A stretch of 64,000 nt of DNA from contig JAJLPB010000004.1 of the NCBI GenBank assembly GCA_025548565.1, positions 186,001-250,000 on the forward strand, read 5' to 3'. The notes beneath the pieces were generated by a model. It was not told where the DNA came from and ran no database searches. It saw only the letters and a list, made by a program, of their open reading frames with translations. Both the position numbers and the translations under genes were made by a program. Origin of the DNA: Rugamonas sp. A1-17. Its GTDB lineage: Bacteria > Pseudomonadota > Gammaproteobacteria > Burkholderiales > Burkholderiaceae_D. Of the stretch, positions 56,265 to 64,000 are shown in pieces (position 1 is the stretch's first letter; each line of letters starts with the position of its first letter).

Positions 56265-56973
56265 GCGGCGGCGCCAGCGCGGCGCGGCGCTGTTGCTGCT
56301 GCTGGCGATGACCAGCGTGGGCGCGGCGGCGGTGCTGGTGAGCGCGCTCAACCACGACACCGCCCAGCTGCGCCGCTCCCAGCAGACGCTGGCGCGCATG
56401 GCGCAGGCGCGCGACGCGCTGCTGGGCTTTGCAGCCGCCAACGGCCGGCTGCCGCGCCCGGCCACCTCGGCGCTCGACGGCCACGAGGCGCTGGCGCCCT
56501 GCACCACCGAGCAGGACTGCACCGGCTTCCTGCCGTGGGTCACGCTGGGCGTGGACGGCGCCGACGCCTGGGGCAAGCTGCTGCGCTACAGCGTCACGCC
56601 GGCCTACACGCAGTCGCCGGTGCGGCGCATCTCGACCGTCGCCACCAAGACCGTGCAGGACCGCGGCGCCGACGGCGAACTGGTGTACCGCGTCGGCCAG
56701 TCCGGCTGCGACCTCGGCGCCCAGTGCGCGCCGCTGGTGCTGCTGTCGCACGGGCGCAGCAATTTCGGCGTGTCGGTGCAGGGCGTGGCGCAGGCCAACA
56801 CCGACGCCGGCAATATCGACGAACAGGCCAACGCCGGCGCCAGCGTCCACTTCATCGGCCGCGCCGCCAACGCCAACCCCAACGCGCCCGGCGGCGCCTT
56901 CGACGACCTGGTGCTGAGCCTGCCGCTGTCCACCCTTTACAAACAGATGGAGGCGGCCCACCGCCTGCCTTGA
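56236..56973 (+). CDS. Pilin-like protein without Glu5, second system
   Basis: The 245-residue product begins upstream of a GspK/PilX-like N-terminus (RRRQRG, then AALLLLLAMTSVGAAAVLVS) lacking Glu at +5. Its body is clearly related to the next gene product: GRLPRPA, FLPWVTLGVDGADAWGKLLRYSVTPAY, and NIDEQANAGASVHFIGRAA...GGAFDDLVLSL. ATG 56236 overlaps the previous gene by 29 bases; a TTG at 56254 with AGGAA upstream is an alternative start. It is probably a tip or initiating subunit. Confidence 0.8.
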   Translation: MAACRKLAAKRRRQRGAALLLLLAMTSVGAAAVLVSALNHDTAQLRRSQQTLARMAQARDALLGFAAANGRLPRPATSALDGHEALAPCTTEQDCTGFLPWVTLGVDGADAWGKLLRYSVTPAYTQSPVRRISTVATKTVQDRGADGELVYRVGQSGCDLGAQCAPLVLLSHGRSNFGVSVQGVAQANTDAGNIDEQANAGASVHFIGRAANANPNAPGGAFDDLVLSLPLSTLYKQMEAAHRLP

Positions 56974-56977
56974 CGCC

Positions 56978-57682
56978 ATGAAGAACCACAGACAATCCGG
57001 CTTCACGCTGGTGGAAATCGCGATCGTGCTGATCATCGTCGGCCTGATGATCGGCGGCCTGATCACGCCGCTGAGCATGCAGCTGGAGCAGCGCAAGATC
57101 TCGGAAACCCAGAAGGCCATGGAGGAGGCGCGCGAGGCGCTGGTCGGCTTCGCGCTGCGCAACGGCTACCTGCCCTGCCCGGCGATCTCGTCCGGCAACG
57201 GCCTGGAGGCGCGCGCCGGCAACCGCTGCGCCGGCGAGCGCCGCAGCGGCTACCTGCCGTGGGCCACGCTGGGCCTGGGCAAGCTCGACGCCTGGAACCA
57301 CCTGTTCCGCTACAGCGTCACGCCGGCCTTCAGCGACAGCGGCGCGCTGTTCAACCTGAGCACGCCGCGCGACATCACCGTCGCCACCCGCGACGCCGGC
57401 GGCCAGCTGGTGGCGGCCACCGCCGTCAACGACATCCCGGCGGTGATCGTCTCGCACGGCAAGAACGGCTACGGCGGCAGCAACGAGCTGGGCGGCGCTA
57501 TCGCCAACGGCGCCGCCGGCAACACCGACGAGCAGCTCAACGCCGGCTCGGACACCCAGTTCGTCAGCCGCGACGCCAGCGCCACCGCGACCACGCCGGG
57601 CGGCGCCTACGACGACATCGTGGTCTGGCTGTCGCCCAACATCCTGTTCAACCGCATGGTCGCGGTGCAGAAGATTCAATGA
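56978..57682 (+). CDS. Minor pilin, second system
   Basis: The 234-residue prepilin has the leader MKNHRQSG, then FTLVEIAIVLIIVGLMIGG, with Glu at +5. The body shares GYLPCPA, GYLPWATLGLGKLDAWNHLF and GGAYDDIVVWLSPN with the preceding protein, and has four Cys in the N-terminal half of the globular part region (CPAI, CAGE). It starts four bases after that gene. Confidence 0.87.
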   Translation: MKNHRQSGFTLVEIAIVLIIVGLMIGGLITPLSMQLEQRKISETQKAMEEAREALVGFALRNGYLPCPAISSGNGLEARAGNRCAGERRSGYLPWATLGLGKLDAWNHLFRYSVTPAFSDSGALFNLSTPRDITVATRDAGGQLVAATAVNDIPAVIVSHGKNGYGGSNELGGAIANGAAGNTDEQLNAGSDTQFVSRDASATATTPGGAYDDIVVWLSPNILFNRMVAVQKIQ

Positions 57683-58443
57683 CGGCCGCGCTGGTCATCG
57701 CCCACTACACGCTGCTGGAGGCGCTGCGCAACCGGCTGCTGTGGCTGCTGTTGCTGGTGCTGGCGGCGGCCGTGTGCGCCGGCGGCTTCCTCGGCCAGCT
57801 GGCGTTGACCGAGAGCCGCCAGCTGCAGGCGGCGCTGCTGGCGGCGGTGCTGCGGCTGGCGGCGGTGTTCCTGGTCGCCACCTTCGTGGTCGGCAGCATG
57901 GCGCGCGAGGCGGCCGACAAGGGCGCCGAGCTGCTGCTGGCGCTGGCCCTGCCGCGCGCCGTGTATGTGCTCGGCAAGCTGGCCGGCTTCGCCGCGCTGG
58001 CGCTGCTGCCGGCGCTGTTGTTCGGCGCGGTGGCGCTGGCCTTCGCGCCGCCCGGCCAGGCCGCGCTGTGGGCAGCCTCGCTGCTGGGCGAGCTGTGGAT
58101 CGTGGCAGCCTTCAGCCTGCTGTGCTCGCTGACCCTGAACCAGACGCTGCCGGCGCTGACCGCGGCCGGCGCCTTCTACCTGCTGGCGCGCGTGCTGGGC
58201 ACCTTGCAACTGCTGGGCCACGCCGGCGCCGCCCAGGCCGACGCCGGCCAGCGCTGGCTCACGCGCGGCATCGACGCGCTGGCGCTGCTGCTGCCGCACC
58301 TGGACGCGTTCACCCGCACCGAATGGCTGCTGTACCACACCGGCGGCCTGGCCGACCTGGCCAATGTGGCGGCGCAGACCGCGCTGGCGGTCGGCCTGCT
58401 GACGGCCGCCGCGCTGTTCGACCTGTACCGGAAAAACCTGTGA
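57679..58443 (+). CDS. ABC-2-type permease in the second pilus cluster
   Basis: ATG 57679 overlaps the pilin stop (ATGA), giving 254 residues. Six hydrophobic helices are visible, beginning IAHYTLLEALRNRLLWLLLL, the N-terminal pattern of ABC-2/NosY-type permeases. There is no ATPase domain; the natural partner is the ATPase encoded at 45387-46103. It overlaps the next gene by four bases (GTGA). Confidence 0.82.
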   Translation: MTAALVIAHYTLLEALRNRLLWLLLLVLAAAVCAGGFLGQLALTESRQLQAALLAAVLRLAAVFLVATFVVGSMAREAADKGAELLLALALPRAVYVLGKLAGFAALALLPALLFGAVALAFAPPGQAALWAASLLGELWIVAAFSLLCSLTLNQTLPALTAAGAFYLLARVLGTLQLLGHAGAAQADAGQRWLTRGIDALALLLPHLDAFTRTEWLLYHTGGLADLANVAAQTALAVGLLTAAALFDLYRKNL

Positions 58444-59159
58444 GCGCGCCGGCCCGTCCACTGTCGTCGGTGCCGCTGGCCGTCAAGCTGCTGCTGGCGG
58501 CGGCGCTGGCCTTGCAGCTGGGCTGGCAGGCCGGCCGGCCGCCGCCGCGCGCGCGGGCCGAGGCGCTGCCGCCGCCGCCGTCCCCGGCCGCGCTGCGGCT
58601 GGCCAGCCTGGGCGATCCGCTCGCGCTGTCGCGGCTGCTGATGCTGTACGTGCAGGGCCACGACGACCAGGCCGGCGTCGCCATCGCCTGGCGCGAGCTG
58701 GACTACGGCCGCATCCGCCAGTGGCTGGAGCGCGTGCTGGAGCTCGATCCGCGCAGCCAGTACCCGCTGCTGGCCGCCAGCGAGGTGTACGGCGCGGTCG
58801 GCGATCCGGCGCGGGTGCGGCAGATGCTGGAGCTGGTCTACGAGCGCTTCGGCGAGGACCCGGACCGGCGCTGGCCGTGGCTGGCGCACGCGGCCGTGGT
58901 GGCGCAGCACCGGCTGCACGACCTGCCGCTGGCGCGCCGCTACGCGCAGGCGATCCGGCTGCGCGCGACCGGCCCGCGGGTGCCGGCCTGGGCGCGCGAA
59001 CTGGAGCTGTTCGTGCTGGAGGACATGGACCAGGCCGAGGCCACGCGCGCGCTGATCGGCGCGCTGCTGTCGAGCGGCCAGATCACCGACGCCAACGAGC
59101 TGCGCTTCCTTGAACAGCGGCTGCAAAAGCTGCCGCCGCCGGCTCGTCCGTCGCCCTAG
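58440..59159 (+). CDS. Membrane-anchored helical protein linked to the ABC pair
   Basis: GTG 58440 overlaps the permease stop and gives 239 residues. One N-terminal hydrophobic helix (about 12-28) is followed by an all-helical TPR-like body: LASLGDPLALSRLLMLYVQG, GRIRQWLERVLELDPRSQYPLLAASEVYG, WPWLAHAAVVAQHRLHDLPLARRYAQA and LEDMDQAEATRALIGALL. I recognise it only as a type that travels with such ABC permeases; function unknown. Confidence 0.72.
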   Translation: MSAPARPLSSVPLAVKLLLAAALALQLGWQAGRPPPRARAEALPPPPSPAALRLASLGDPLALSRLLMLYVQGHDDQAGVAIAWRELDYGRIRQWLERVLELDPRSQYPLLAASEVYGAVGDPARVRQMLELVYERFGEDPDRRWPWLAHAAVVAQHRLHDLPLARRYAQAIRLRATGPRVPAWARELELFVLEDMDQAEATRALIGALLSSGQITDANELRFLEQRLQKLPPPARPSP

Positions 59160-59197
59160 GCGGGACGACACTTTCCGTCTATCATGACGGTTACAGA

Positions 59198-59214
59198 GCG
59201 CAAGATCTTTGCGC
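59198..59214. promoter_or_regulatory. Leader hairpin before the last pilin gene
   Basis: GCGCAA and TTGCGC form a 6-bp stem with a 5-base loop inside the 83-base spacer before the pilin start. No T-run follows, so it is not a normal terminator. It may stabilise or regulate pilin mRNA. Confidence 0.35.
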
Positions 59215-59242
59215 CACCGACACCGTTACGAAAGGATGCCCC

Positions 59243-59797
59243 ATGCAGCGAGCCCAACGCGGCTTCACCCTGGTTGAGATTGCGATTGTCCTGGTCATCA
59301 TCGGCCTGCTGCTGGGCGGCGTGCTGAAGGGACAGGGGCTGATCGACAGCGCCAAGGTCAAGAATATCATCCAGCAATCGAACGCGCTGTCGGCGGCGGT
59401 CAACTCCTACCAGGACAAGTTCCACGCCCTGCCCGGCGACGATCCGCAGGCCACCACCCACGTGCCCGGCACCACCGGCAACGGCAACGGCGACGGCCAG
59501 ATCGCCGAATACCAGCTGGCGCCGCAACACCTGGCGCTGGCCGGCTTCATCACCGGCTCGTTCAACGGCACCACCGACTTCATGACCAGCGCGCAGGGCG
59601 GCGCGGTCTACATCTACAACGACGTGGTGGGCGGCCGTGGCGGCAACGGCATCCGCCTCGACAACCTGCCGGACTCGTTCGCCGAACAGCTCGACAGCAA
59701 GCTCGACGACGGCAAATACAACACCGGCTCGGTGCGCGCCACCGGCGCCTACACCAACAACGGCACCGTCATCCAGCGCACCGCCGTGTTCTTCTGA
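59243..59797 (+). CDS. Probable major pilin of the second system
   Basis: The 184-residue prepilin has a very short leader (MQRAQRG), then FTLVEIAIVLVIIGLLLGG, with Glu at +5. The body has LIDSAKVKNIIQQSNALSAA, FHALPGDDPQA and a Gly/Asn-rich C-terminal part without cysteines. AAAGGA lies upstream. It is preceded by the only sizeable gap in the cluster, as expected for a gene that needs its own high expression. Confidence 0.85.
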   Translation: MQRAQRGFTLVEIAIVLVIIGLLLGGVLKGQGLIDSAKVKNIIQQSNALSAAVNSYQDKFHALPGDDPQATTHVPGTTGNGNGDGQIAEYQLAPQHLALAGFITGSFNGTTDFMTSAQGGAVYIYNDVVGGRGGNGIRLDNLPDSFAEQLDSKLDDGKYNTGSVRATGAYTNNGTVIQRTAVFF

Positions 59798-59821
59798 TGC
59801 GGCGCCGCTGACGCCCGCGCC

Positions 59822-60427
59822 TCAGCGCGCGGCCATCAGCGCGCCCAGCCCCACCAGCAGGCCGCCGAACGCGCGGTCTATCCAGTGCCGCACCCGCAAC
59901 AGGCGGGCGCGCATCCTCCCCGCCGAGAAACACAGCGCCACCAGGCAGAACCAGCCCACGTGGGCCGCCACGATGTACGCCCCGTAAGCCAGCTGGACGG
60001 CGAACGGCGTCCGCGGCCGCACCGCCTGCATGAACAGGCTGACGATGAACACGGTGGTCTTGGGATTGAGCAGATTGGTCAGGAAACCGGTGCGCAGCGC
60101 CGCCAGGTCGGACAGCGCCACCGGCCGCATGCCCCCGCCCGCCGCGCCGGGCCGCGCGCGCAGCATCCGCGCGCCCAGCCAGACCAGGTAGGCCGCGCCG
60201 GCCAGCTTGATCGCGTTGAACAGCCACAGCGAATTGCGGATCAGCAGGCCCAGGCCCAGCAGCGTGTAGCCCACATGGATCACCACGCCCAGCCCGATGC
60301 CCACGGCGGTGAGCACGCCGGCGCGCCGCGACAGCAGCAGGCTGTTGCGCGTCACCATGGCGAAATCCGGCCCGGGGCTGATCACCGCCAGCAGGGTAAT
60401 GGTGATTACAACTATCATTTCGGTCAT
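59822..60427 (-). CDS. LysE/RhtB-family amino-acid exporter
   Basis: The 201-residue inner-membrane protein has six helices and family motifs SPGPDFAMVTRNSL near the start, GIGLGVVIHVGYTLLGLG, YLVWLGARML and the GFLTNLLNPKTTVFIVSLF stretch. It exports amino acids or similar small metabolites. It is divergent from a LysR regulator, which probably controls it. Confidence 0.92.
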   Translation of the reverse strand: MTEMIVVITITLLAVISPGPDFAMVTRNSLLLSRRAGVLTAVGIGLGVVIHVGYTLLGLGLLIRNSLWLFNAIKLAGAAYLVWLGARMLRARPGAAGGGMRPVALSDLAALRTGFLTNLLNPKTTVFIVSLFMQAVRPRTPFAVQLAYGAYIVAAHVGWFCLVALCFSAGRMRARLLRVRHWIDRAFGGLLVGLGALMAAR

Positions 60428-60508
60428 ATCATCTCCTTCGATCGAATTGAACCAGGCCCCATGCTAAAGGCTACAATCGTGGCAAGCTAACGATCAATTC
60501 TGACCATC

Positions 60509-61393
60509 ATGGTGACTACAGCTCACAGAATGCCGTCGCTGACGGCGCTGCGCTGCTTCGAGGCGGCCGCCCGGCTGGAGCATTTCGGCCGCGCCGCCGA
60601 GGCCCTGCACCTGACCCACGGCGCCATCAGCCGCGCCGTGCGCGCGCTGGAGGACGACCTCGGCGTGCAGCTGTTCGAGCGGCGCAGCCGCCGGGTCTTC
60701 CTCACCGACGCCGGCCGGCTGCTGGCGCGCGCGGTGCAATCGGGCTTCGGTGTGATCGAGCAGGCGGTCGGCGAGCTGCGCGCCAGCGCCGGCCCCAGGC
60801 GGCAACTGGTGCTGTCGTGCGAACCGACGTTGCTGATGCGCTGGCTGATCCCACGCTGGCCGGCGTTCCAGGCCGCCCATCCCGACGCCGACTTCCTGCT
60901 GGTGGCCGGCGGCGGGCCGTTTTCCTTCGACAGCGGCATCGACCTGGCCATCCGGCGCGGCGACTTCAGCTGGCCGGAACACTTCCACGCCCACGCCCTG
61001 TTCGCCGAACAGGTCGGCCCCGTCTGCCGGCCGGACAAGGCGGCGCAGTGGTTCGCGCCCACACTGCAGCCCGACGCCCCGCGCCTGCACGCGCGCAGCC
61101 GTCCCGACGCCTGGCGCGACTGGGCCCGCGCCGCCGGCATCCGGCACAGGCAAGGCGGCGCCGGCCAGTCCTTCGAGCATTTCTACTTCAGCCTGCAGGC
61201 GGCCGTGGCCGGGCTGGGCGTGGCCATCGGCCCGCGCCACCTGGTGTGCGACGACCTGAACACCGGCCTGCTGGCGGCGCCGCTCGGCTTTGTGGCGGAC
61301 GGCACCAGCTACCACCTGTTGTCGGCCGCGCCGCTGGCGGAGGCCTCGCCCCAGCAGGCGGTGCTGGACTGGCTGCGCAGCGCAGCCGATTGA
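60509..61393 (+). CDS. LysR-family regulator (GcvA-like)
   Basis: The 294-residue protein has an N-terminal winged HTH (LTALRCFEAAARLEHFGRAA, LTHGAISRAVRALEDDLGVQ) and a LysR substrate-binding domain with IDLAIRRGDFSWPEHFHAHA. The pattern is GcvA-like. A second ATG at 60530 (MPSLTALRCF) is a good alternative start. It probably regulates the divergent LysE-type gene and itself. Confidence 0.92.
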   Translation: MVTTAHRMPSLTALRCFEAAARLEHFGRAAEALHLTHGAISRAVRALEDDLGVQLFERRSRRVFLTDAGRLLARAVQSGFGVIEQAVGELRASAGPRRQLVLSCEPTLLMRWLIPRWPAFQAAHPDADFLLVAGGGPFSFDSGIDLAIRRGDFSWPEHFHAHALFAEQVGPVCRPDKAAQWFAPTLQPDAPRLHARSRPDAWRDWARAAGIRHRQGGAGQSFEHFYFSLQAAVAGLGVAIGPRHLVCDDLNTGLLAAPLGFVADGTSYHLLSAAPLAEASPQQAVLDWLRSAAD

Positions 61394-61398
61394 AAATA

Positions 61399-61418
61399 AA
61401 AAGCACGCACGTACTTTT
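61399..61418. promoter_or_regulatory. TetR/FadP-like palindrome
   Basis: AAAAGcACGcaCGTaCTTTT is a 20-bp palindrome (lower case marks the spacer and unpaired bases), between the LysR stop and the phosphotransferase start. A TAAAAT -10-like box follows at 61426-61431. The form AAAAG-n-ACG-nn-CGT-n-CTTTT resembles sites of TetR-type fatty-acid regulators in betaproteobacteria. Confidence 0.45.
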
Positions 61419-61460
61419 ATTGGACTAAAATAGCTGCTACTCACAACAGCGGGAGACAGC

Positions 61461-62528
61461 ATGTTCGAAGAATTCATCGGCACCAAGGCGGTGTCGGCGC
61501 GCCACCAGTTCGACGTGGCGGCGCTGGACGCCTATCTGCGCCAGCACGTGGCCGGCTATCCGGACGGCACACTGGGCGTGGAGCAGTTCAAGGGCGGCCA
61601 GTCCAACCCGACCTACAAGCTCAGCATCGGCGGCCGGCATTACGTGCTGCGCACCAAGCCGGCGCCGGCCGCCAAGCTGCTGCCGTCCGCGCACGCGATC
61701 GAGCGCGAGTACCGCGTGATGGACGCCCTGAGCAAGCACGGCTTCCCGGCCGCGCGCCAGTACGCGCTGTGCACCGACGAGTCGGTGATCGGCCGCGCCT
61801 TCTACGTGATGGAATTCGTCGAGGGCCGGGTGCTGTGGGACCAGGCCCTGCCCGGCATGACGCCGGCCGAGCGCGCCGCCATCTACGACGAGATGAACCG
61901 CGTGATCGCCCAGTTGCACACGGTGGACTACGCGGCCATCGGCCTGGCCGACTACGGCAAGCCGGGCAACTACTTCGCGCGCCAGATCGAGCGCTGGAGC
62001 AAGCAATACCTGGCCTCGCAGACCGAGTCCATCGAGGCGATGGACCAGCTGATCGCGTGGCTGCCGGCCCACATTCCGCCCGGTGAAGACACCGCCATCG
62101 TGCACGGCGACTTCCGCCTCGACAACCTGCTGTTCCACCCGACCGAGCCGCGCATCCTGGCCGTGCTGGACTGGGAACTGTCGACGCTGGGCCACCCGTT
62201 CGCCGACTTCTCCTACCACTGCATGAGCTGGCACATCGCGCCCGGCCAGTTCCGCGGCATCGCCGGGCTGGACCTGGCGGCGCTGGGCATCCCGTCGCAG
62301 CAGGAATACATCGCCCGCTACGCCGGGCGCACCGGCAAGACCATCCGGCTGGAGGACTTCAACTTCTACCTGGCCTTCAACATGTTCCGCCTGGCCAGCA
62401 TCATGCAAGGCATCATGAAGCGCCACGTGGACGGCACGGCGGCCAGCGCGCAGGCGCTGGAATCGGGCCGCATGGCCAGGCCGATGGCCGAGCTGGCCTG
62501 GAGCTACGCCCGTGGCAAGCCGCTCTGA
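61461..62528 (+). CDS. Aminoglycoside-phosphotransferase-fold protein (ACAD10-like)
   Basis: The 355-residue kinase-fold protein has the nucleotide region FKGGQSNPTYKLSIGGRHYV with Lys in LRTKPAP, catalytic HGDFRLDNLLFHP and metal-binding LDWELSTLGHPFADF. This subgroup is usually beside acyl-CoA dehydrogenases and is thought to phosphorylate 4-hydroxyacyl compounds (as ACAD10/11 kinase domains do). GGGAGA lies before the ATG. It is unlikely to be an antibiotic-resistance enzyme. Confidence 0.88.
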   Translation: MFEEFIGTKAVSARHQFDVAALDAYLRQHVAGYPDGTLGVEQFKGGQSNPTYKLSIGGRHYVLRTKPAPAAKLLPSAHAIEREYRVMDALSKHGFPAARQYALCTDESVIGRAFYVMEFVEGRVLWDQALPGMTPAERAAIYDEMNRVIAQLHTVDYAAIGLADYGKPGNYFARQIERWSKQYLASQTESIEAMDQLIAWLPAHIPPGEDTAIVHGDFRLDNLLFHPTEPRILAVLDWELSTLGHPFADFSYHCMSWHIAPGQFRGIAGLDLAALGIPSQQEYIARYAGRTGKTIRLEDFNFYLAFNMFRLASIMQGIMKRHVDGTAASAQALESGRMARPMAELAWSYARGKPL

Positions 62529-62611
62529 CGTGGACAAAATCGCTTTCTGAAACGGCGAGTCTCGGCTACTATCGTGCTGCCTGATGCCGCATCACCGCCG
62601 AGGTCCACCAC

Positions 62612-64000
62612 GTGCCAGCACCGTCCCGCCGCCTGCCATCCATCCGTTCGCAGATCGCGCTGCTGGTGCTGGCGTGCGCGCTGCCGACCGTGATCGGCTT
62701 CGGCGCCCTGGTGGCGCAGTTCTACCAGCGCGAGCGCGACACGCTGATGGAGGACACCGGCCAGGCGGCCCGCCTGGTGGCCGCCGCCATCGACCGCGAC
62801 CTGCTGCAGGGCGAGAGCGCGGCGCGCGCGCTGGCCGGCTCGCCCAGCCTGCAAAGCGGCGACCTGAACGCGCTGCGCGGCCAGGCCGCCGCCCTGCTCG
62901 GTCCGCAATTCCCGGCCGCCCAGTTCCTGCTCAGCGACGCTTCCGGCAAGATCGTGCTGCAGGTCGGCGCGCCGCTGCCGGCCGCGCTGGCCCCCACCGA
63001 CAACCGCCGCCGCCTGGCGCCGCTGTACGCGCACGACCGCGTGCAGCTGTCGCTGGTGGGCAGCGGCGCCGGCGCCCAGCTGGCGATCGACGTCCCGGTG
63101 CGGGTCGATCGCCAGCTGGCCTACGCGCTGACCGCGCTGCTCAAGCCGGAACGCCTGGCCAACATCCTGCGCGATGAAAACGTCGGCCGCCACCAGGCCA
63201 TGTCGCTGTTCGACAGCGAGGGCGTGATCGTGGTCCAGGCCGGCGCGCCGCGCCAGTTGCCGGGCGCGCCGGACGAGCCCGCGTTGCAGGCGCGGCTGCA
63301 GGCCAACGGCAACGCCCTGCTGGCCACGACGGCGGCCGACGGCACGCCGATCTTCCTCGCCTTCAGCCGCTCGCCGGTCAGCCGCGCCATCGTCGCCATC
63401 GCCACCCCGCAGGACCAGGCGCTGCACGAACTGCTGAAGGCCATCACCACCGTCTCGCTGACCATGGCGGCGGTGCTGCTGGCCGGCTTCTCGCTGGCCT
63501 GGTGGGTCGGCGGCCGCATCGCCGGCTCGGTGCGCGCACTGGTCGGCCCGGCCCAGGCGCTGGCCGCGGGCAGGCCCTTCACGCTGGGCGCGGCCACCTT
63601 CCGCGAGGCCGACGAGGTCGGCCAGGCCTACCGCGCGCTGGAGGTCGACCTGCGCCGCAACCAGGCCCAGCTCGAACAGCTGGTGGCCGAGCGCACCGCC
63701 CAGCTGGAGAAAAGCCGGGCCCAGCTTGAAACCCTGTACGCCACCGCGCCGGTCGGCCTGAGCTACGTCGACAGCCAGCTGCGCTTCGTGCGCCTGAACG
63801 ATTACCTGGCCGCCCTCAACGACCAGCCGGTCAGCGCCCACCTGGGCCGCCACGTCGGCGAGATGATCCCGGACGACACCGTGCGGCGCGGCGTGCTGGC
63901 CGACTACCGCACCGTGCTCGACAGCGGCCGTCCGCTGACCGGCCTGCAGCGCTCCGGCTATCCGGCCGCCTCGCCCGACCAGTTGTGCCATTGGGTGCTG
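62612..64000 (+). CDS. Membrane-bound PAS sensor protein, N-terminal part (cut by window end)
   Basis: The frame is open for 463 codons from GTG 62612 (GAGG eight bases upstream) to the window end. One transmembrane helix lies at about 17-38. An extracytoplasmic sensor region of about 235 residues (dCache-like) follows, with LALSRSPV-like strands near its end. Then come a second helix (about 276-298, VSLTMAAVLLAGFSLAWWVGG), a HAMP/coiled-coil linker (LEQLVAERTAQLEKSRAQLE) and the start of a PAS domain (LYATAPVGLSYVDSQLRFVR). The output domain (kinase or GGDEF) lies outside the window. Confidence 0.85.
   Translation, partial: MPAPSRRLPSIRSQIALLVLACALPTVIGFGALVAQFYQRERDTLMEDTGQAARLVAAAIDRDLLQGESAARALAGSPSLQSGDLNALRGQAAALLGPQFPAAQFLLSDASGKIVLQVGAPLPAALAPTDNRRRLAPLYAHDRVQLSLVGSGAGAQLAIDVPVRVDRQLAYALTALLKPERLANILRDENVGRHQAMSLFDSEGVIVVQAGAPRQLPGAPDEPALQARLQANGNALLATTAADGTPIFLAFSRSPVSRAIVAIATPQDQALHELLKAITTVSLTMAAVLLAGFSLAWWVGGRIAGSVRALVGPAQALAAGRPFTLGAATFREADEVGQAYRALEVDLRRNQAQLEQLVAERTAQLEKSRAQLETLYATAPVGLSYVDSQLRFVRLNDYLAALNDQPVSAHLGRHVGEMIPDDTVRRGVLADYRTVLDSGRPLTGLQRSGYPAASPDQLCHWVL

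Noticed and set aside
61399..61418. Palindrome considered as a terminator of the LysR gene
   Set aside because: The loop would be only two to four bases and no T-run follows; the symmetric form fits an operator better.
61461..62528. Possible aminoglycoside-resistance kinase
   Set aside because: The fold matches, but the sequence is of the ACAD10-like group associated with acyl-CoA metabolism.
62504..63991. 495-codon minus-strand frame opposite the sensor gene
   Set aside because: The plus frame from 62612 has transmembrane helices, a coiled coil and a PAS domain; the minus frame is low-sense Gln/Arg/Ala-rich sequence.

Overview
The window is high-GC DNA, densely coded on both strands. It most likely comes from a chromosome of a betaproteobacterium of the Oxalobacteraceae (Massilia/Duganella/Janthinobacterium type). 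The grounds are the gene order bamD | rluD-pgeF ... phaC-phaR, the class I PHA synthase, a full MSHA-type (msh) pilus locus, and interspersed hairpin repeats. The placement is an inference from gene content; I ran no search. I saw no rRNA, tRNA, CRISPR array or insertion sequence.

Layout. 1-7.4 kb: the end of serB, then unrelated single genes (tandem retropepsin-fold protease, GNAT acetyltransferase, SnoaL-like protein, class C beta-lactamase-fold hydrolase, low-Mr tyrosine phosphatase, a decayed AraC/GyrI regulator, alpha/beta hydrolase, a UdgX-type uracil-DNA glycosylase, a small membrane protein). 7.4-11.1 kb: hisC and metC, translationally coupled, then rimO. 11.2-19.5 kb: a sugar locus, with a LacI-type regulator, GH27 alpha-galactosidase, a four-gene CUT1 ABC importer and a GH1 beta-glucosidase. 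It has a TTGACA-18-TACTAT promoter followed at once by a LacI-type palindrome. 19.5-25.1 kb: phaR, phaC, a small membrane ORF, pgeF, rluD and bamD. 25.1-28.8 kb: a perfect 40-bp inverted repeat, yaaA, a PIN-domain gene, a YbdL-like aminotransferase and a degenerate HD-GYP protein.

28.8-45.2 kb (minus strand) is the MSHA pilus locus. In transcription order it reads mshE, mshG, a pilin-like gene, mshA, C, D, O, P, Q, and then mshI, a pilN-like gene, mshJ, K, L, M, N. MshE carries two N-terminal motifs of the c-di-GMP-binding MshEN type.

45.4-59.8 kb (plus strand, back-to-back with mshE) is the most interesting region. It is a second, diverged, almost complete MSHA-like assembly machine: ExeA/MshM-type ATPase, secretin lipoprotein, TPR protein, GspE-type ATPase, GspF-type platform protein, a fused PilM-PilN-like protein, a PilO/MshJ-like protein, a periplasmic MshK-like protein with a Met/Gln repeat, two related pilin-like proteins, and a separate FTLVE pilin. 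An ABC ATPase gene opens the cluster. Its probable permease and a membrane-anchored helical protein sit between the minor pilins and the last pilin. I do not recognise this as a described system.

59.8-64 kb: a LysE exporter divergent from a LysR regulator, an aminoglycoside-phosphotransferase-fold protein behind a TetR/FadP-like palindrome, and the start of a membrane-bound PAS sensor protein that runs off the window.
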